Shown: positions 51,728-60,764 of the stretch, piece by piece
How the letters are laid out: the number at the start of each line of letters is the position of its first letter
Position numbering within the stretch: the stretch's first letter is position 1
Source: ECT2AJA-110-A sp035399845
GTDB taxonomy: Bacteria > Planctomycetota > Phycisphaerae > UBA1845 > UTPLA1
DNA length: 64,000 nt
Direction of reading: 5' to 3'
NCBI GenBank assembly: GCA_035399845.1
Contig: DAOPJV010000031.1
Location: 8,731 to 72,730 of the forward strand
Notes under the pieces: generated by a model
The model's input: only the letters and a program-made list of their open reading frames with translations
Told to the model about the DNA's origin: nothing
The model's database searches: none
Program-made: the position numbers and the translations under genes

Positions 51728-52150
51728 CTATGGGCAATCGCCGCCGGACAGCAGGTCGCTGACGAATGCGCCGAGGTCGTCGATCGTGACACCGCTCAAA
51801 CCGTCCACGTCAGCGCACTGGCAGGAACCGCCATCGAGCAGGCAGGCGGCAAACTGCTGAATGTCGCCGCCATCCCGCGCGCCGTCGCCGTTCATGTCAC
51901 CGAGACACGAGCACGACGGAATCGTTGTCGTCGGCCAGAAGCCGCCTTCCAGCTCGAAACCGTCTCCGGACATGTAGCCGGCGTCAGACTGGCCGATCGT
52001 ACCTTCAAGCTCGAACGCGCCGCCGGCGCTGTATCCGCCGCCGCCGTCGATCGTGTACGAGTCGATCGAGAAGTCCTGCGCAAAGGTGAACGTGGACATC
52101 ATGATCGTTAGCAACGTGCAAACGAATGAGAGCCGTCGATTCTGATCCAT
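51728..52150 (-). CDS. Small secreted dockerin-like protein
   Basis: 140 residues; GAGGAA precedes ATG 52150. Signal peptide (FVCTLLTIMMSTFTFAQ). Residues about 25-75 (FSIDSYTIDGGGGYSAGG then AFELEGTIGQSDAGYMSGDG) are a short domain common in planctomycete secreted proteins. The C-terminal half is a dockerin-like pair of loops (GDMNGDGARDGGDIQQFAAC, CADVDGLSGVTIDDLGAFVS). It follows the RCC1/S74 fibre gene after 57 bases on the same strand, so it is likely cotranscribed from the element at 54245. It may bind the fibre or a cohesin-like partner; this is inference. Confidence 0.82.
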   Translation of the reverse strand: MDQNRRLSFVCTLLTIMMSTFTFAQDFSIDSYTIDGGGGYSAGGAFELEGTIGQSDAGYMSGDGFELEGGFWPTTTIPSCSCLGDMNGDGARDGGDIQQFAACLLDGGSCQCADVDGLSGVTIDDLGAFVSDLLSGGDCP

Positions 52151-52207
52151 GACAAGTTCCTCAAGAAATCAGGCCGCCCGCCATCAATCGGCCCGAATGG
52201 ATTCTGG

Positions 52208-54148
52208 TTACTTGGTTGAAAGTTCTGCGACCAGGGATTCGAGCCGTGCGATACGCTCATTGAGCGCCTCAATGCTGGCATCATTTCGCTCTCGCTGAGA
52301 TTTGATTTCCGCGTCCTTGGCGCGAAGCTGTTGATGCAGTTCCTGAATCGCGGCGGCGGAGTAGATCGTCAGCGGGTAGGTATCGACCTGAAGAATCTCC
52401 GAGCCGTCGGGCAGCATCTCGCCACTGCCCTTGACGTGATCGGGGAAGATCTCGGCGAATTCCTGCGCAATGACGTTCAGATATCGACCACCGCCGACGC
52501 CGGTGTGCCCTGCCCGATAGTCGTCCGTGTATTCGAAGCTGACGAGGCGCACCTTGTCGAGCGTGCCGAGCGCGTTCGTGACCGGTTCGATAGCCCGCTT
52601 GATGCGGCGGTCGGAGTTGGCCAGCCATGCGCCGGCGGTCGACTTCGACGCGTCGCCTTCGACTTCGAGCTCATTGGAGAACGGATAGCGCCCGACACCG
52701 AAAGCGCCGTCGACCACCTGGGTATCCGTTTCGTTCGCATCAAAGATTGCAATCGCATGTTCGTAGCCCGCAGCGATGGCCGTGCAATGCTGAGACCTGA
52801 TGGGCGTCTGGCTGACTTGGCCATCGCTATCTCTGCCCCACGCGGCAATATGCCCGTCGGCTCGCAACGCGACGGTAAAGCCATATCCGGCGGAAACTGA
52901 CGCGTATGGACCGTCGGTCGGTGTTCCCGCCACGACGTTGGCAGTGTTCTGCCCCCAGCTCACGAGCGACCCGTTGTCGCGAATCGCAACCGCGTGGCTG
53001 TAACCAGCGGAGACCGCCACAAAGTCGTTACCGGCAGGCGTATTGGTGACCTGGCCGTTCGAATCGTTCCCCCAACTCACCAGAGATCCGTCGGCGGCCA
53101 ATGCGACCGCGAAATCGTAACCCGCCGCGACGGCGACGTAGGTCCCCGTCGTCGGCGAGCCGCTCACCTGGCCGAAATCGTCGTTGCCCCAACTGAGCAC
53201 GACACCGTCGGAACGGACGGCAGTGCTGAAGAGTCCGCCTGCGCCGACTGAGATGAAGGTTCCGCCCGGTACATCGATGTGGTCATTGAAGAACCCGTCG
53301 TTGCCGAACCCTTCCAGCCAGCCGTTCTCGTGGATCGCGAGGCCGTGAGAGTAACCTGCGGAAACTGCGACGAAAGTACCAAAGTCCGGGAATGGATAGT
53401 CGACGTCATACCTGCCTTCATCTCCCCATGCCACCAGTGAGCCATCGCCAGTAATTGCAAGCGTGAAGTCCAGTCCCGCGGAGACCGCGACATAGGCGCC
53501 TTCCGTCGGCGTGTCGCTGACCTGGCCCTCTGCATCATTGCCCCAGGAGACCAGCGGCGGCGTCCACAATCGATCGGCCACGACATTCGTCAGTCCCGAT
53601 CCATCCCCCACAAACGTCGTCGCCGTGACGGCGCCGCCGACATTGAGCTGCGTCGCTGTAATGGCGCCGTTGACGTCCAATTGGGTTGTCGGCGCGCTCG
53701 TGCCAACGCCCACATTGCCCGCATCGTCGACGTAGATACCGCGCGTCTGAAGCGCATAGGGCGTCGCCGTCAGCGGCTGCCGCGGCGCAAGCGTCGTGAA
53801 CGCCTGCGTATCCGACGGATCGTGCGGAGTCCGCACCGCGACTTCCAGCCAGCGGGCGTCGCCGTTGAACGCCATCACGCCGAAATCGAGTTCGACGGAA
53901 AAGACGCCATCCACGACAAGCACATCATCCATCGCCACGACGGCGCCGATGGCGGCGCCGCCGGTCTCCGCGTCCCATAGCGTGAATTCAAAGTCAGCGG
54001 TGTCATTGACCGACGCCCCATCCTGACGAAGCGCGCCCTGATAGACGAACTCGCTTCCCAACGGCGTCTGGGCGCCGGCGATCGACGCCGTGAACGCCAA
54101 CCATATGGCGGCGGTGGCGAGCATCCGGCGATATGTTCGGTGTTGCAT
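52208..54148 (-). CDS. Secreted RCC1-like fibre with S74-type auto-chaperone domain
   Basis: 646 residues with an export signal (AAIWLAFTASIAGAQ). Residues about 27-200 form a fibre head (FVYQGALRQDGASVND, PRQPLTATPYALQTRGIYVD, VGVGTSAPTTQLDVNG). The middle has about seven RCC1-type repeats: GAYVAVSAGLDFTLAI, VSAGYSHGLAI, VSWGNDDFGQVS and similar. The C-terminal 150 residues contain SDRRIKRAIEPVTNALGTLD and LNVIAQEFAEIFPDHVKG, then a coiled coil (IQELHQQLRAKDAEIK). The Ser-Asp/Lys pattern is that of the S74 intramolecular chaperone of phage tail fibres, which trimerises and cleaves itself off. Element at 54245-54273 is upstream. Confidence 0.85.
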   Translation of the reverse strand: MQHRTYRRMLATAAIWLAFTASIAGAQTPLGSEFVYQGALRQDGASVNDTADFEFTLWDAETGGAAIGAVVAMDDVLVVDGVFSVELDFGVMAFNGDARWLEVAVRTPHDPSDTQAFTTLAPRQPLTATPYALQTRGIYVDDAGNVGVGTSAPTTQLDVNGAITATQLNVGGAVTATTFVGDGSGLTNVVADRLWTPPLVSWGNDAEGQVSDTPTEGAYVAVSAGLDFTLAITGDGSLVAWGDEGRYDVDYPFPDFGTFVAVSAGYSHGLAIHENGWLEGFGNDGFFNDHIDVPGGTFISVGAGGLFSTAVRSDGVVLSWGNDDFGQVSGSPTTGTYVAVAAGYDFAVALAADGSLVSWGNDSNGQVTNTPAGNDFVAVSAGYSHAVAIRDNGSLVSWGQNTANVVAGTPTDGPYASVSAGYGFTVALRADGHIAAWGRDSDGQVSQTPIRSQHCTAIAAGYEHAIAIFDANETDTQVVDGAFGVGRYPFSNELEVEGDASKSTAGAWLANSDRRIKRAIEPVTNALGTLDKVRLVSFEYTDDYRAGHTGVGGGRYLNVIAQEFAEIFPDHVKGSGEMLPDGSEILQVDTYPLTIYSAAAIQELHQQLRAKDAEIKSQRERNDASIEALNERIARLESLVAELSTK

Positions 54149-54244
54149 TTCAAATCACCTCATTCAATGAGGGCGGCGCCCGATCTGCGCCCCGTTTGGG
54201 ACGCCCCGGATCGATCGCCGCCGAGCCAACAGTCCTGTCGCTCC

Positions 54245-54273
54245 GTAAACGAAGAACCGCCGGGTTCGGGGAC
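54245..54273 (-). promoter_or_regulatory. Shared element GTCCCC-N16-CGTTTAC upstream of the fibre gene
   Basis: On the minus strand GTCCCC (54273-54268) and CGTTTAC (54251-54245) are 16 bases apart, 97 bases before ATG 54148. It sits in the divergent region next to the ECF sigma gene at 54377. Confidence 0.7.
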
Positions 54274-54320
54274 ATCAAATATGGGTTTTTTCCGAGATGC
54301 CGGAATTTTGGGGCATTGGG

Positions 54321-54340
54321 ACACGTTCAGCGTGTAAAAT
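54321..54340 (+). promoter_or_regulatory. Inverted repeat and -10-like hexamer before the sigma gene
   Basis: ACACG (54321-54325) and CGTGT (54331-54335) form an inverted repeat, followed directly by TAAAAT (54335-54340). Together they could be an operator over the promoter of the sigma gene. No good -35 partner was found. Confidence 0.3.
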
Positions 54341-54376
54341 ACGCTCCGGGAAGGTCCTGTCCTGAGAGGTGTTTGC

Positions 54377-54940
54377 TTGAGTTTCGGCGCCGACGTGACT
54401 CTCCTTCTGGAGAAAATAGCGCAGGGCGATTCGGTGGCGAGTGAAGCCCTGCTGCCGATCGTCTATGAGGATCTGCGCGCCATTGCCGGTAGTTATTTTC
54501 GGGGACAACGGGCGAATCACACGCTTCAGCCGACCGCGCTCGTTCACGAGGCCTATCTCCGGCTGGTTCGAACGTCGGGCGAAGGCCCAAGGAACAAGAC
54601 GCACTTCATGGCCGTCGCCGCCACGGCGATGCGCCAGATACTCAAGGATCACGCGCGGGCAAAGGCCGCGGCCAAACGAAACCAGGGCGGCGCACGGCTT
54701 GAGCTGGATCATGTCACGACCCCATCCGGGAAGCGGCAGATCGATATCGTCGAACTCGATGAGGCGATGACGCGTCTGAGCGAAGTCGATCCGAAGATGG
54801 CCAGCATCGTCGACCTCTGGTTCTTCGGTGGTCTCACGACGGAAGAGATTGCGGAGGTTCAGGGCGTCTCGTCGCGGACCGTCAAGCGCATGTGGCGCCA
54901 GGCGCGGGCATGGCTCAATTCCGAGCTCTCGACAAACTAG
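54377..54940 (+). CDS. ECF RNA polymerase sigma factor
   Basis: 187 residues, with a TTG start at 54377 preceded by GAGAGGTG at good spacing. Sigma region 2 is SEALLPIVYEDLRAIAGSYF with LVHEAYLRLV and FMAVAATAMRQILKDHARAK. Region 4 is MASIVDLWFFGGLTTEEIAE with VSSRTVKRMWRQARAWLNSE, an HTH. The HTLQPTALVHEAYLRL segment is typical of the TIGR02999-like ECF group found in planctomycetes next to Ser/Thr kinase genes, as here: the kinase gene begins 4 bases after the stop. Kinase phosphorylation is the expected activation route of such groups. It is the nearest candidate for the GTCCCC-N16-CGTT elements on its left. Confidence 0.92.
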   Translation: MSFGADVTLLLEKIAQGDSVASEALLPIVYEDLRAIAGSYFRGQRANHTLQPTALVHEAYLRLVRTSGEGPRNKTHFMAVAATAMRQILKDHARAKAAAKRNQGGARLELDHVTTPSGKRQIDIVELDEAMTRLSEVDPKMASIVDLWFFGGLTTEEIAEVQGVSSRTVKRMWRQARAWLNSELSTN

Positions 54941-54944
54941 CCAA

Positions 54945-57854
54945 ATGAACGACGTCCACGACATCAGACGGGCGATGGCGATCTTTGACCTCGTCTGCGA
55001 CATGGCGCCCTCCGAGCGGGCGGCGGCCCTGGAGGCCCAATGCGCCGGAAACGCCGAAATCCGCGATCGCGTCGAGCGGATGCTGGCGGTGGAAACCACC
55101 GATGGCGCGCTCTTCGCAGGTTCGAAGCACGGCATCGGCGCCATGATCCTGTCAGACGAACTGGCCGAGCCGACAATTGGCGATCGCACTCCGAATCGGA
55201 TCGGCCGCTACACGATCATTCGCGAACTGGGTCGCGGCGGAATGGGTGTCGTTTACGAAGCCGAGCAGGAGAATCCAAAGCGCCGCGTCGCCCTGAAGGT
55301 GATTCGGCAGGCGTTCGGCAGCGAACAGCTGATGAGCCGATTCCGACAGGAGGCGCACGTCCTCGGTCAGTTACGCCATCCCGGCATCGCACAGATCATC
55401 GAGGCGGGATCGGCGGATATTGACGGCGCGGGCGTCTCCTACTTCACGATGGAATTCATCGCTGGTGCGCCAATTGACGAGTTCGCCGAATCGCTCGGTG
55501 TGCGTGAGCGCGTCGAGCTGATGGCGCGAGTCTGTGAAGCCGTGCAGCACGCGCATCAGCGCGGCGTCATTCATCGCGATCTCAAGCCCGCGAACATCCT
55601 CGTCATGGAAGAATCAGCGGTGACCGGAACGAGATCGTTCGGCGACGGGTCATCGAGGGTATTCCTCGACTCGATCGGCCAGCCGAAGATCCTCGACTTC
55701 GGCATCGCGCGACTCGTCGACGCCGACGTTCAGGTGACCACGATCGAGACGCGCGCCGGCCAGATCGTCGGCACGCTCGGCTACATGAGCCCCGAACAGG
55801 TTGAAGGCGCCGGCGCTCAACTCGACACTCGCTGCGATGTCTACGCCCTGGGCGTCATACTGTATCGCCTGCTGACGGGGCGGATGCCGCACGACCTGCG
55901 GGGCAAGCCGCTGGCGGAGGCCGCCCGCATCATCCACGAGGACGAACCGTCCCGACCGGCGTCACTGAACAAGGCGCTGCGGGGCGACTTGGACACAATT
56001 GTGTCCAAGGCGATTGAGAAAAACCCGGATCGCCGCTATCCGACGGCTGCGGCGCTCGCGGACGACCTGCGCCGCCACCTGGCGAAAGAACCGATCACAG
56101 CCCATCCGCCGAGCGCGTTCTATCAGATGCGCAAATTTGCCAGCCGCAACAGGGCGATCGTCGCTGGCATCGCGGCGACGTTTGCGGCGCTCGTCGTGGG
56201 TCTGATCGGGACCGGCTATTTCCTCGTCGAAGCGACGCGGCAGCGCGACGAAGCCATTGCCGCCAGAAACGAGGCGGATCGAGAACGAGAACGAACATCC
56301 GCCGTCGCCGGTTTTCAGGCCGATCTGCTGAGCGATCTCAGCGCCAACAGTTTCGGCAAGCGCATGATTTCGGAGATTCGCAGGGAACTTCGAAAACAAC
56401 AGGCGTCGACGCCGGATGGCGCCCCGACGGAGGAATCCATCGATCACGATCGTGTCGCGAAAGCCCTGTCGAAGGTCAACGGTACCAATGTCGCCAGAGC
56501 CCTTCTCAGCGGCATGCTGGCCGATCGAGCTAAAAAGCGCCTCGACAAGGGAATGACGGACGATCCGGTCACCGAAGCGCGACTTCGATACAGTGTCGCC
56601 GAGATGTATCGCAGTCTTGGCATGGCGGAGGACGCGCTGACACAATGTGAATTGGCCCTGGAACTCGAGCGTGAGCATCTCGGTGTCGACCATCGGAGCA
56701 CACTCCAGGCGGCGAATCTCGTCGCCGTTCGTTACAAGGATGTCGGGCGTGCGGCGGAAGCGGAAGCCCTGTTGCGCGACACGCTGGAACGCGCCGATCG
56801 CGCATTCGGCGCCGCCGATCCGCTGACGTTGGTCACAATGCGTATCCTGGCCGACCTGCTCTTGTCGACCGGGGCGCTCGACGAGGCCGAGTCGCTTCTG
56901 CTCTCGACGCTTGAGGCGCAGAAACGGACCTTCGGATCCGACAGCTCTCGCACGCTCAAGACGCACAATACGTATTGCGCGCTGCTGTTGCGACAGGGGA
57001 AAATCGACGACGCATTGTCGTGCTTTCGCGAGACGCTGCGACTGCACGAGCAGGTTTGCGGTCCCGACCACAAGCGAACGCTCGTCGTCAGAAACAACCT
57101 GATGGGAGCGCTCTTCAACAAAGGGCGGTTCGAGGCGGCGGCGCCGATCGCAGCGGATGTCATCGCGTCCAATGTGCGCCTGCTTGGCGACGAGCATCCC
57201 AACACAATCATGTCTCGAAACAACCTCGGCGTGGTCCTGTTGAATCTCGGCCGGGCGAGCGAAGCCGAGGCGCTGTTTCGCCGGGCGTACAACGATGGCC
57301 AGGCGAGTCTCAATCCCGCGCACGAAGTTCGGATGAAATCCACCAGCAACCTGATCGACGCCCTGTTGGCGCTTGATCGCCCTGGCGAAGCCGTGCCCCT
57401 GTGCCATGAACTCATCGACGTGCGGCGAGGTCTCGACCCGGCGGAGCCGGGCCTCGTCGCGCAGACGATGGAACAGCTCGGAACCGCCCACTTCCGCCAG
57501 AAGGAATTCGCCGACGCCCGTGACGCATGGGGGGAGTGCGTCAGTCTTCGAGCGGGAATCTCCTCCGATCACTGGCTGACAAACCGCGCGCGAAGCAAGT
57601 TAGGATCCACCCTGACGGCCATGATGCGGTTAGACGAAGCCGAGCGCCTCCTGTTGGATAGCTTTCAGGCGCTGGACGCCCAGCGGAATTCGATCCCGGA
57701 CGTCGCCGGCGCCAATTGCGTGGAAAATGCGCGCCGGCGCATCGTCGATCTCTACGTCGCGTGGGATAGACCGGGGAAAGCCGAGGAATGGCGCGCACGC
57801 GGGCGTTCGCCCTCGAACGCGCGTCAATTGGAAGTTGTGACACAGTCAGACTAG
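54945..57854 (+). CDS. Membrane Ser/Thr kinase with TPR-like extracytoplasmic domain
   Basis: 969 residues from ATG 54945, 4 bases after the sigma gene; the open frame reaching back to 54828 overlaps the sigma gene and is rejected. The first 85 residues are a helical region also present in the next kinase. The kinase domain (about 85-380) has GRGGMGVVYEAE, Lys118 in VALKVI, HRDLKPANIL with Asp212, and DFGIARL at 251, then GTLGYMSPEQ, so it is intact. One membrane helix lies near 403-427 (IVAGIAATFAALVVGLIGTG). The remaining 500 residues are TPR-type repeats (ARLRYSVAEMYRSLGMAEDA, ALTQCELALELEREHLG). The kinase likely phosphorylates or controls the sigma factor; its sensed ligand would bind the TPR part. 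Confidence 0.92.
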   Translation: MNDVHDIRRAMAIFDLVCDMAPSERAAALEAQCAGNAEIRDRVERMLAVETTDGALFAGSKHGIGAMILSDELAEPTIGDRTPNRIGRYTIIRELGRGGMGVVYEAEQENPKRRVALKVIRQAFGSEQLMSRFRQEAHVLGQLRHPGIAQIIEAGSADIDGAGVSYFTMEFIAGAPIDEFAESLGVRERVELMARVCEAVQHAHQRGVIHRDLKPANILVMEESAVTGTRSFGDGSSRVFLDSIGQPKILDFGIARLVDADVQVTTIETRAGQIVGTLGYMSPEQVEGAGAQLDTRCDVYALGVILYRLLTGRMPHDLRGKPLAEAARIIHEDEPSRPASLNKALRGDLDTIVSKAIEKNPDRRYPTAAALADDLRRHLAKEPITAHPPSAFYQMRKFASRNRAIVAGIAATFAALVVGLIGTGYFLVEATRQRDEAIAARNEADRERERTSAVAGFQADLLSDLSANSFGKRMISEIRRELRKQQASTPDGAPTEESIDHDRVAKALSKVNGTNVARALLSGMLADRAKKRLDKGMTDDPVTEARLRYSVAEMYRSLGMAEDALTQCELALELEREHLGVDHRSTLQAANLVAVRYKDVGRAAEAEALLRDTLERADRAFGAADPLTLVTMRILADLLLSTGALDEAESLLLSTLEAQKRTFGSDSSRTLKTHNTYCALLLRQGKIDDALSCFRETLRLHEQVCGPDHKRTLVVRNNLMGALFNKGRFEAAAPIAADVIASNVRLLGDEHPNTIMSRNNLGVVLLNLGRASEAEALFRRAYNDGQASLNPAHEVRMKSTSNLIDALLALDRPGEAVPLCHELIDVRRGLDPAEPGLVAQTMEQLGTAHFRQKEFADARDAWGECVSLRAGISSDHWLTNRARSKLGSTLTAMMRLDEAERLLLDSFQALDAQRNSIPDVAGANCVENARRRIVDLYVAWDRPGKAEEWRARGRSPSNARQLEVVTQSD

Positions 57855-57891
57855 CCGCCAGTCAAGCGGAAAGTCACTGCCACCGCGAATC

Positions 57892-60627
57892 ATGCTAAAC
57901 GCCGACGACATTCGACGAGCAATGTCCATATTCGACCGCGTATGCGACCTGCCGCAGGCGGAACAGGCGGCGGCGCTTGCCGCGGCGTGCGACGGGAACG
58001 AACCGCTGCGCGCGCGCGTCGAGCAGATGCTTGCCGCCGAAACCGACGCCGGCGCGCCCTTCGCGGATTCGCGGCACGGGGCCGGCGCCTTCATGCTGTC
58101 CGACGGTCTGTCAGCGTCTGAAGAATCCGTCGCCCCGCCCCACGAGATCGGCGGCTATCGGATTCATCGGGAGCTGGGCCGCGGCGGCATGGGCATCGTG
58201 TACGAAGCTGAGCAGGAGAACCCGCGCCGACGCGTCGCGTTGAAAGTCATTCGCCAGACACTGGCGTCGGGCGATCTCGTGACCCGATTTCGTCGCGAGG
58301 CGCATGTCCTCGGGCAGTTGCGTCATCCGGGGATCGCCCATGTCATAGAGGCCGGCACGACACGGATCGGCGAATCCGATCTTCCCTACTACACGATGGA
58401 GCTGGTCGACGGCGTTCCGCTCGATCAGTACGCCGATTCTCTGCCTTTGCGCGATCGGGTCGAGCTCATGGCGCGCGTGTGCGACGCCGTGCAGCACGCG
58501 CACCAGCGCGGCGTGATTCATCGCGATCTCAAGCCCGCCAACATTCTCGTCGTGACGCACGACACGGCCTTCGGCGCCTCCGGAGTTCAGGATAGTATCC
58601 AAAGCACACTGGTCGATGCGATCGGCCGGCCCAAGATTCTCGATTTCGGCGTCGCGCGCCTCATCGACACCGATATCCAGCTCACGACACTCCAGACAAA
58701 CGCGGGGCAGATTGTCGGCACGCTGGGCTACATGAGTCCGGAACAACTCGATACGGACACCTCCGAGATCGACACGCGCTGCGACGTCTACGCGCTGGGC
58801 GTCCTGGCCTACCGGATCTTCTCCGGCCGCCTGCCGTACGACCTGTCCGGGAAACACATCGCAGAAGCCGTTCGACTGATTCGCGAATCAGAGCCGCCGC
58901 GCCTGTCGTCGATCGACGTGTCGCTGCGAGGGGATCTGGATACCATCGTCACCAAATCGATCGAGAAAGATCCCAATCGCCGATACGCGACGGCGGCGGC
59001 GCTCGCCGAGGACCTGCGGCGATTTCTCGCCAGCGAACCCATCACGGCCCATCCGCCGAGCGCGTTCTATCAGGTGCGCAAGTTCGCCGGCCGCAACAAG
59101 GCGCTCGTCGGCGGTATCCTCGCGACGACGCTGGCGATTGCTGTCGGCGCCGTTCTCGCAGGCTATTTCGCAGTCAACGAATTCCGACAACGCCGGGTCG
59201 CCGAGACGCAGAAGCAAATTGCGGATCGTCGCTACGACGAAGTCATCCGGCTTTCCGATCTGAAACGCCTGAACGACGCCATCGAGAAGGCGGACGAACT
59301 CTGGCCGGAACTGCCCGTAACCATCCCCGCCCTCGAACAGTGGATCTCAGAATACGCCGCCCCGCTCGAAGCCAACCTCGACCTGCACAAGAGAACGCTT
59401 GAGGAACTCCGCGCCCAGGCCACGCCGACGAGGAATGAAACGGGCGAGATCGTTGGCTGGAAACTCGCGGACCATGATCTGCAATGGCGTCACGACATGC
59501 TGAGCGATCTCGTGACCCGACTCGAGAATTTCTGCCACGCGAAGTACGGCGCTCGATTGAGGGTCATGGCGACGCTGGAGAATGCGAGAATGCTGCGCCT
59601 GGCCACTCTCGAAAGCCCGGGCGTGAAGCGCGCGTGGGAACAGACAGTCCAGATCGCCCGGGAGTTGCCCGTCTATCGAGGCCTGCGCCTGAAACCGCAG
59701 GCGGGCCTTTGCCCGATTGGCGTCAATAAACAATCGGGATTGCTTGAATTCCTCCACCTGCGATCCGGCAGACCGCCGGAGACACCTTTCGGAGCCGTGC
59801 GTCCCCTGATCAAACCGGAGACCGGCGTTGTGATGGTCCTGCTGCCCGGCGGCAGCGTGACGCTGGGATGCCAGAACGACGATCCCGACGCCCCGCGCTA
59901 TGACCCGGAAACGGGGCATGAGGATGGTCCGGTCCATACCGTCGAACTGGCGCCCTTCATCATCTCCAAGTTCGAGATAACGCAGGGCCAATGGCGCCGA
60001 TTGACCGGGCAGCCCATCGCGGCCTACGCCCAGGACCCCGGCGAGAACGCCGAATACCTGGACACACATCCGGCGGAACAGGTGAACTGGCCTGACGCCA
60101 TGAAATTCCTGCCGCGCCACGGCCTGGCGCTCCCGACCGAAGCGCAGTGGGAATATGCGGCGCGGGCCGGGACGGAAACGCCCTGGTCCAGTGGCGCCAC
60201 AGCGGAATCGCTGAAGGGTTACGCCAACATTGCGGATCGCACGCTGGAAAAGTTCCAGCCGGAGGAGTTTCGGACAGAGACGTGGATCGAAGACGGCTAC
60301 TTCTATCACGCCCCCGTCGGGAGTTTCGAGCCCAACGCCTTCGGACTGTTCGACATGATGGGCAATGTCCAGGAGTGGTGCCGGGATCGTTACGCCCCCT
60401 ACACAAACGCCGTCAGCGGTCCGGACGCCCTGCGCAACGAGTGGGGGAACGCCCGCGCCATCGCACGGGGAGGAAGCTGGATGCATCCCGCCCGAGCGGC
60501 TCGCAGCGCCGCGCGCGATCATCATCCGCCGGATGTTCGATTCTGGTATCTCGGTGTTCGCCCCATCTGGGGAGGCGAACTGACGGAATCGGAAGCGACT
60601 TCTGAACCGAGTGGCGACGATTCGTGA
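57892..60627 (+). CDS. Membrane Ser/Thr kinase fused to an FGE-like (sulfatase-modifying) domain
   Basis: 911 residues. The first 440 align position by position with the preceding kinase: GRGGMGIVYEAE, Lys118 in VALKVI, HRDLKPANIL with Asp212, DFGVARL at 251, and a membrane helix near 403-425. The outside part differs: after a helical linker (residues 430-600) the C-terminal 260 residues are a formylglycine-generating-enzyme-like fold (MVLLPGGSVTLGCQND, FEITQGQWRRLTGQ, LALPTEAQWEYAARAGTETP, FDMMGNVQEWCRDRY, ARGGSWMHPARAARS). No catalytic FGE cysteine pair can be confirmed, so it may be a ligand-binding use of the fold. It follows the first kinase after 37 bases and is likely the same operon. 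Confidence 0.92.
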   Translation: MLNADDIRRAMSIFDRVCDLPQAEQAAALAAACDGNEPLRARVEQMLAAETDAGAPFADSRHGAGAFMLSDGLSASEESVAPPHEIGGYRIHRELGRGGMGIVYEAEQENPRRRVALKVIRQTLASGDLVTRFRREAHVLGQLRHPGIAHVIEAGTTRIGESDLPYYTMELVDGVPLDQYADSLPLRDRVELMARVCDAVQHAHQRGVIHRDLKPANILVVTHDTAFGASGVQDSIQSTLVDAIGRPKILDFGVARLIDTDIQLTTLQTNAGQIVGTLGYMSPEQLDTDTSEIDTRCDVYALGVLAYRIFSGRLPYDLSGKHIAEAVRLIRESEPPRLSSIDVSLRGDLDTIVTKSIEKDPNRRYATAAALAEDLRRFLASEPITAHPPSAFYQVRKFAGRNKALVGGILATTLAIAVGAVLAGYFAVNEFRQRRVAETQKQIADRRYDEVIRLSDLKRLNDAIEKADELWPELPVTIPALEQWISEYAAPLEANLDLHKRTLEELRAQATPTRNETGEIVGWKLADHDLQWRHDMLSDLVTRLENFCHAKYGARLRVMATLENARMLRLATLESPGVKRAWEQTVQIARELPVYRGLRLKPQAGLCPIGVNKQSGLLEFLHLRSGRPPETPFGAVRPLIKPETGVVMVLLPGGSVTLGCQNDDPDAPRYDPETGHEDGPVHTVELAPFIISKFEITQGQWRRLTGQPIAAYAQDPGENAEYLDTHPAEQVNWPDAMKFLPRHGLALPTEAQWEYAARAGTETPWSSGATAESLKGYANIADRTLEKFQPEEFRTETWIEDGYFYHAPVGSFEPNAFGLFDMMGNVQEWCRDRYAPYTNAVSGPDALRNEWGNARAIARGGSWMHPARAARSAARDHHPPDVRFWYLGVRPIWGGELTESEATSEPSGDDS

Positions 60628-60701
60628 TGACTCCGTCTGCTGCAGCGAGCGCGTGACAATCCTGATTTGCATGGCGGCGAATCGGCGCCATCAATGCGCA
60701 G

Positions 60702-60730
60702 GATCGCGCCCGTCCTCACGGGTCGCGATC
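60702..60730. terminator. Hairpin between convergent genes
   Basis: A long stem (60702-60713 with 60718-60730, one bulged T) lies in the 137-base gap between the kinase-FGE gene and the leftward beta-helix gene. There is no T-run, so terminator function is inferred from position. Confidence 0.5.
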
Positions 60731-60764
60731 GCTGCGCCTTTGCATCCCACAGGCGCTCTCAGTC

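Noticed and set aside
54828..54944. Longer N-terminus for the TPR kinase
   Set aside because: It would overlap the end of the sigma gene with Arg/Ser-rich text; ATG 54945 gives a start that aligns exactly with the second kinase.
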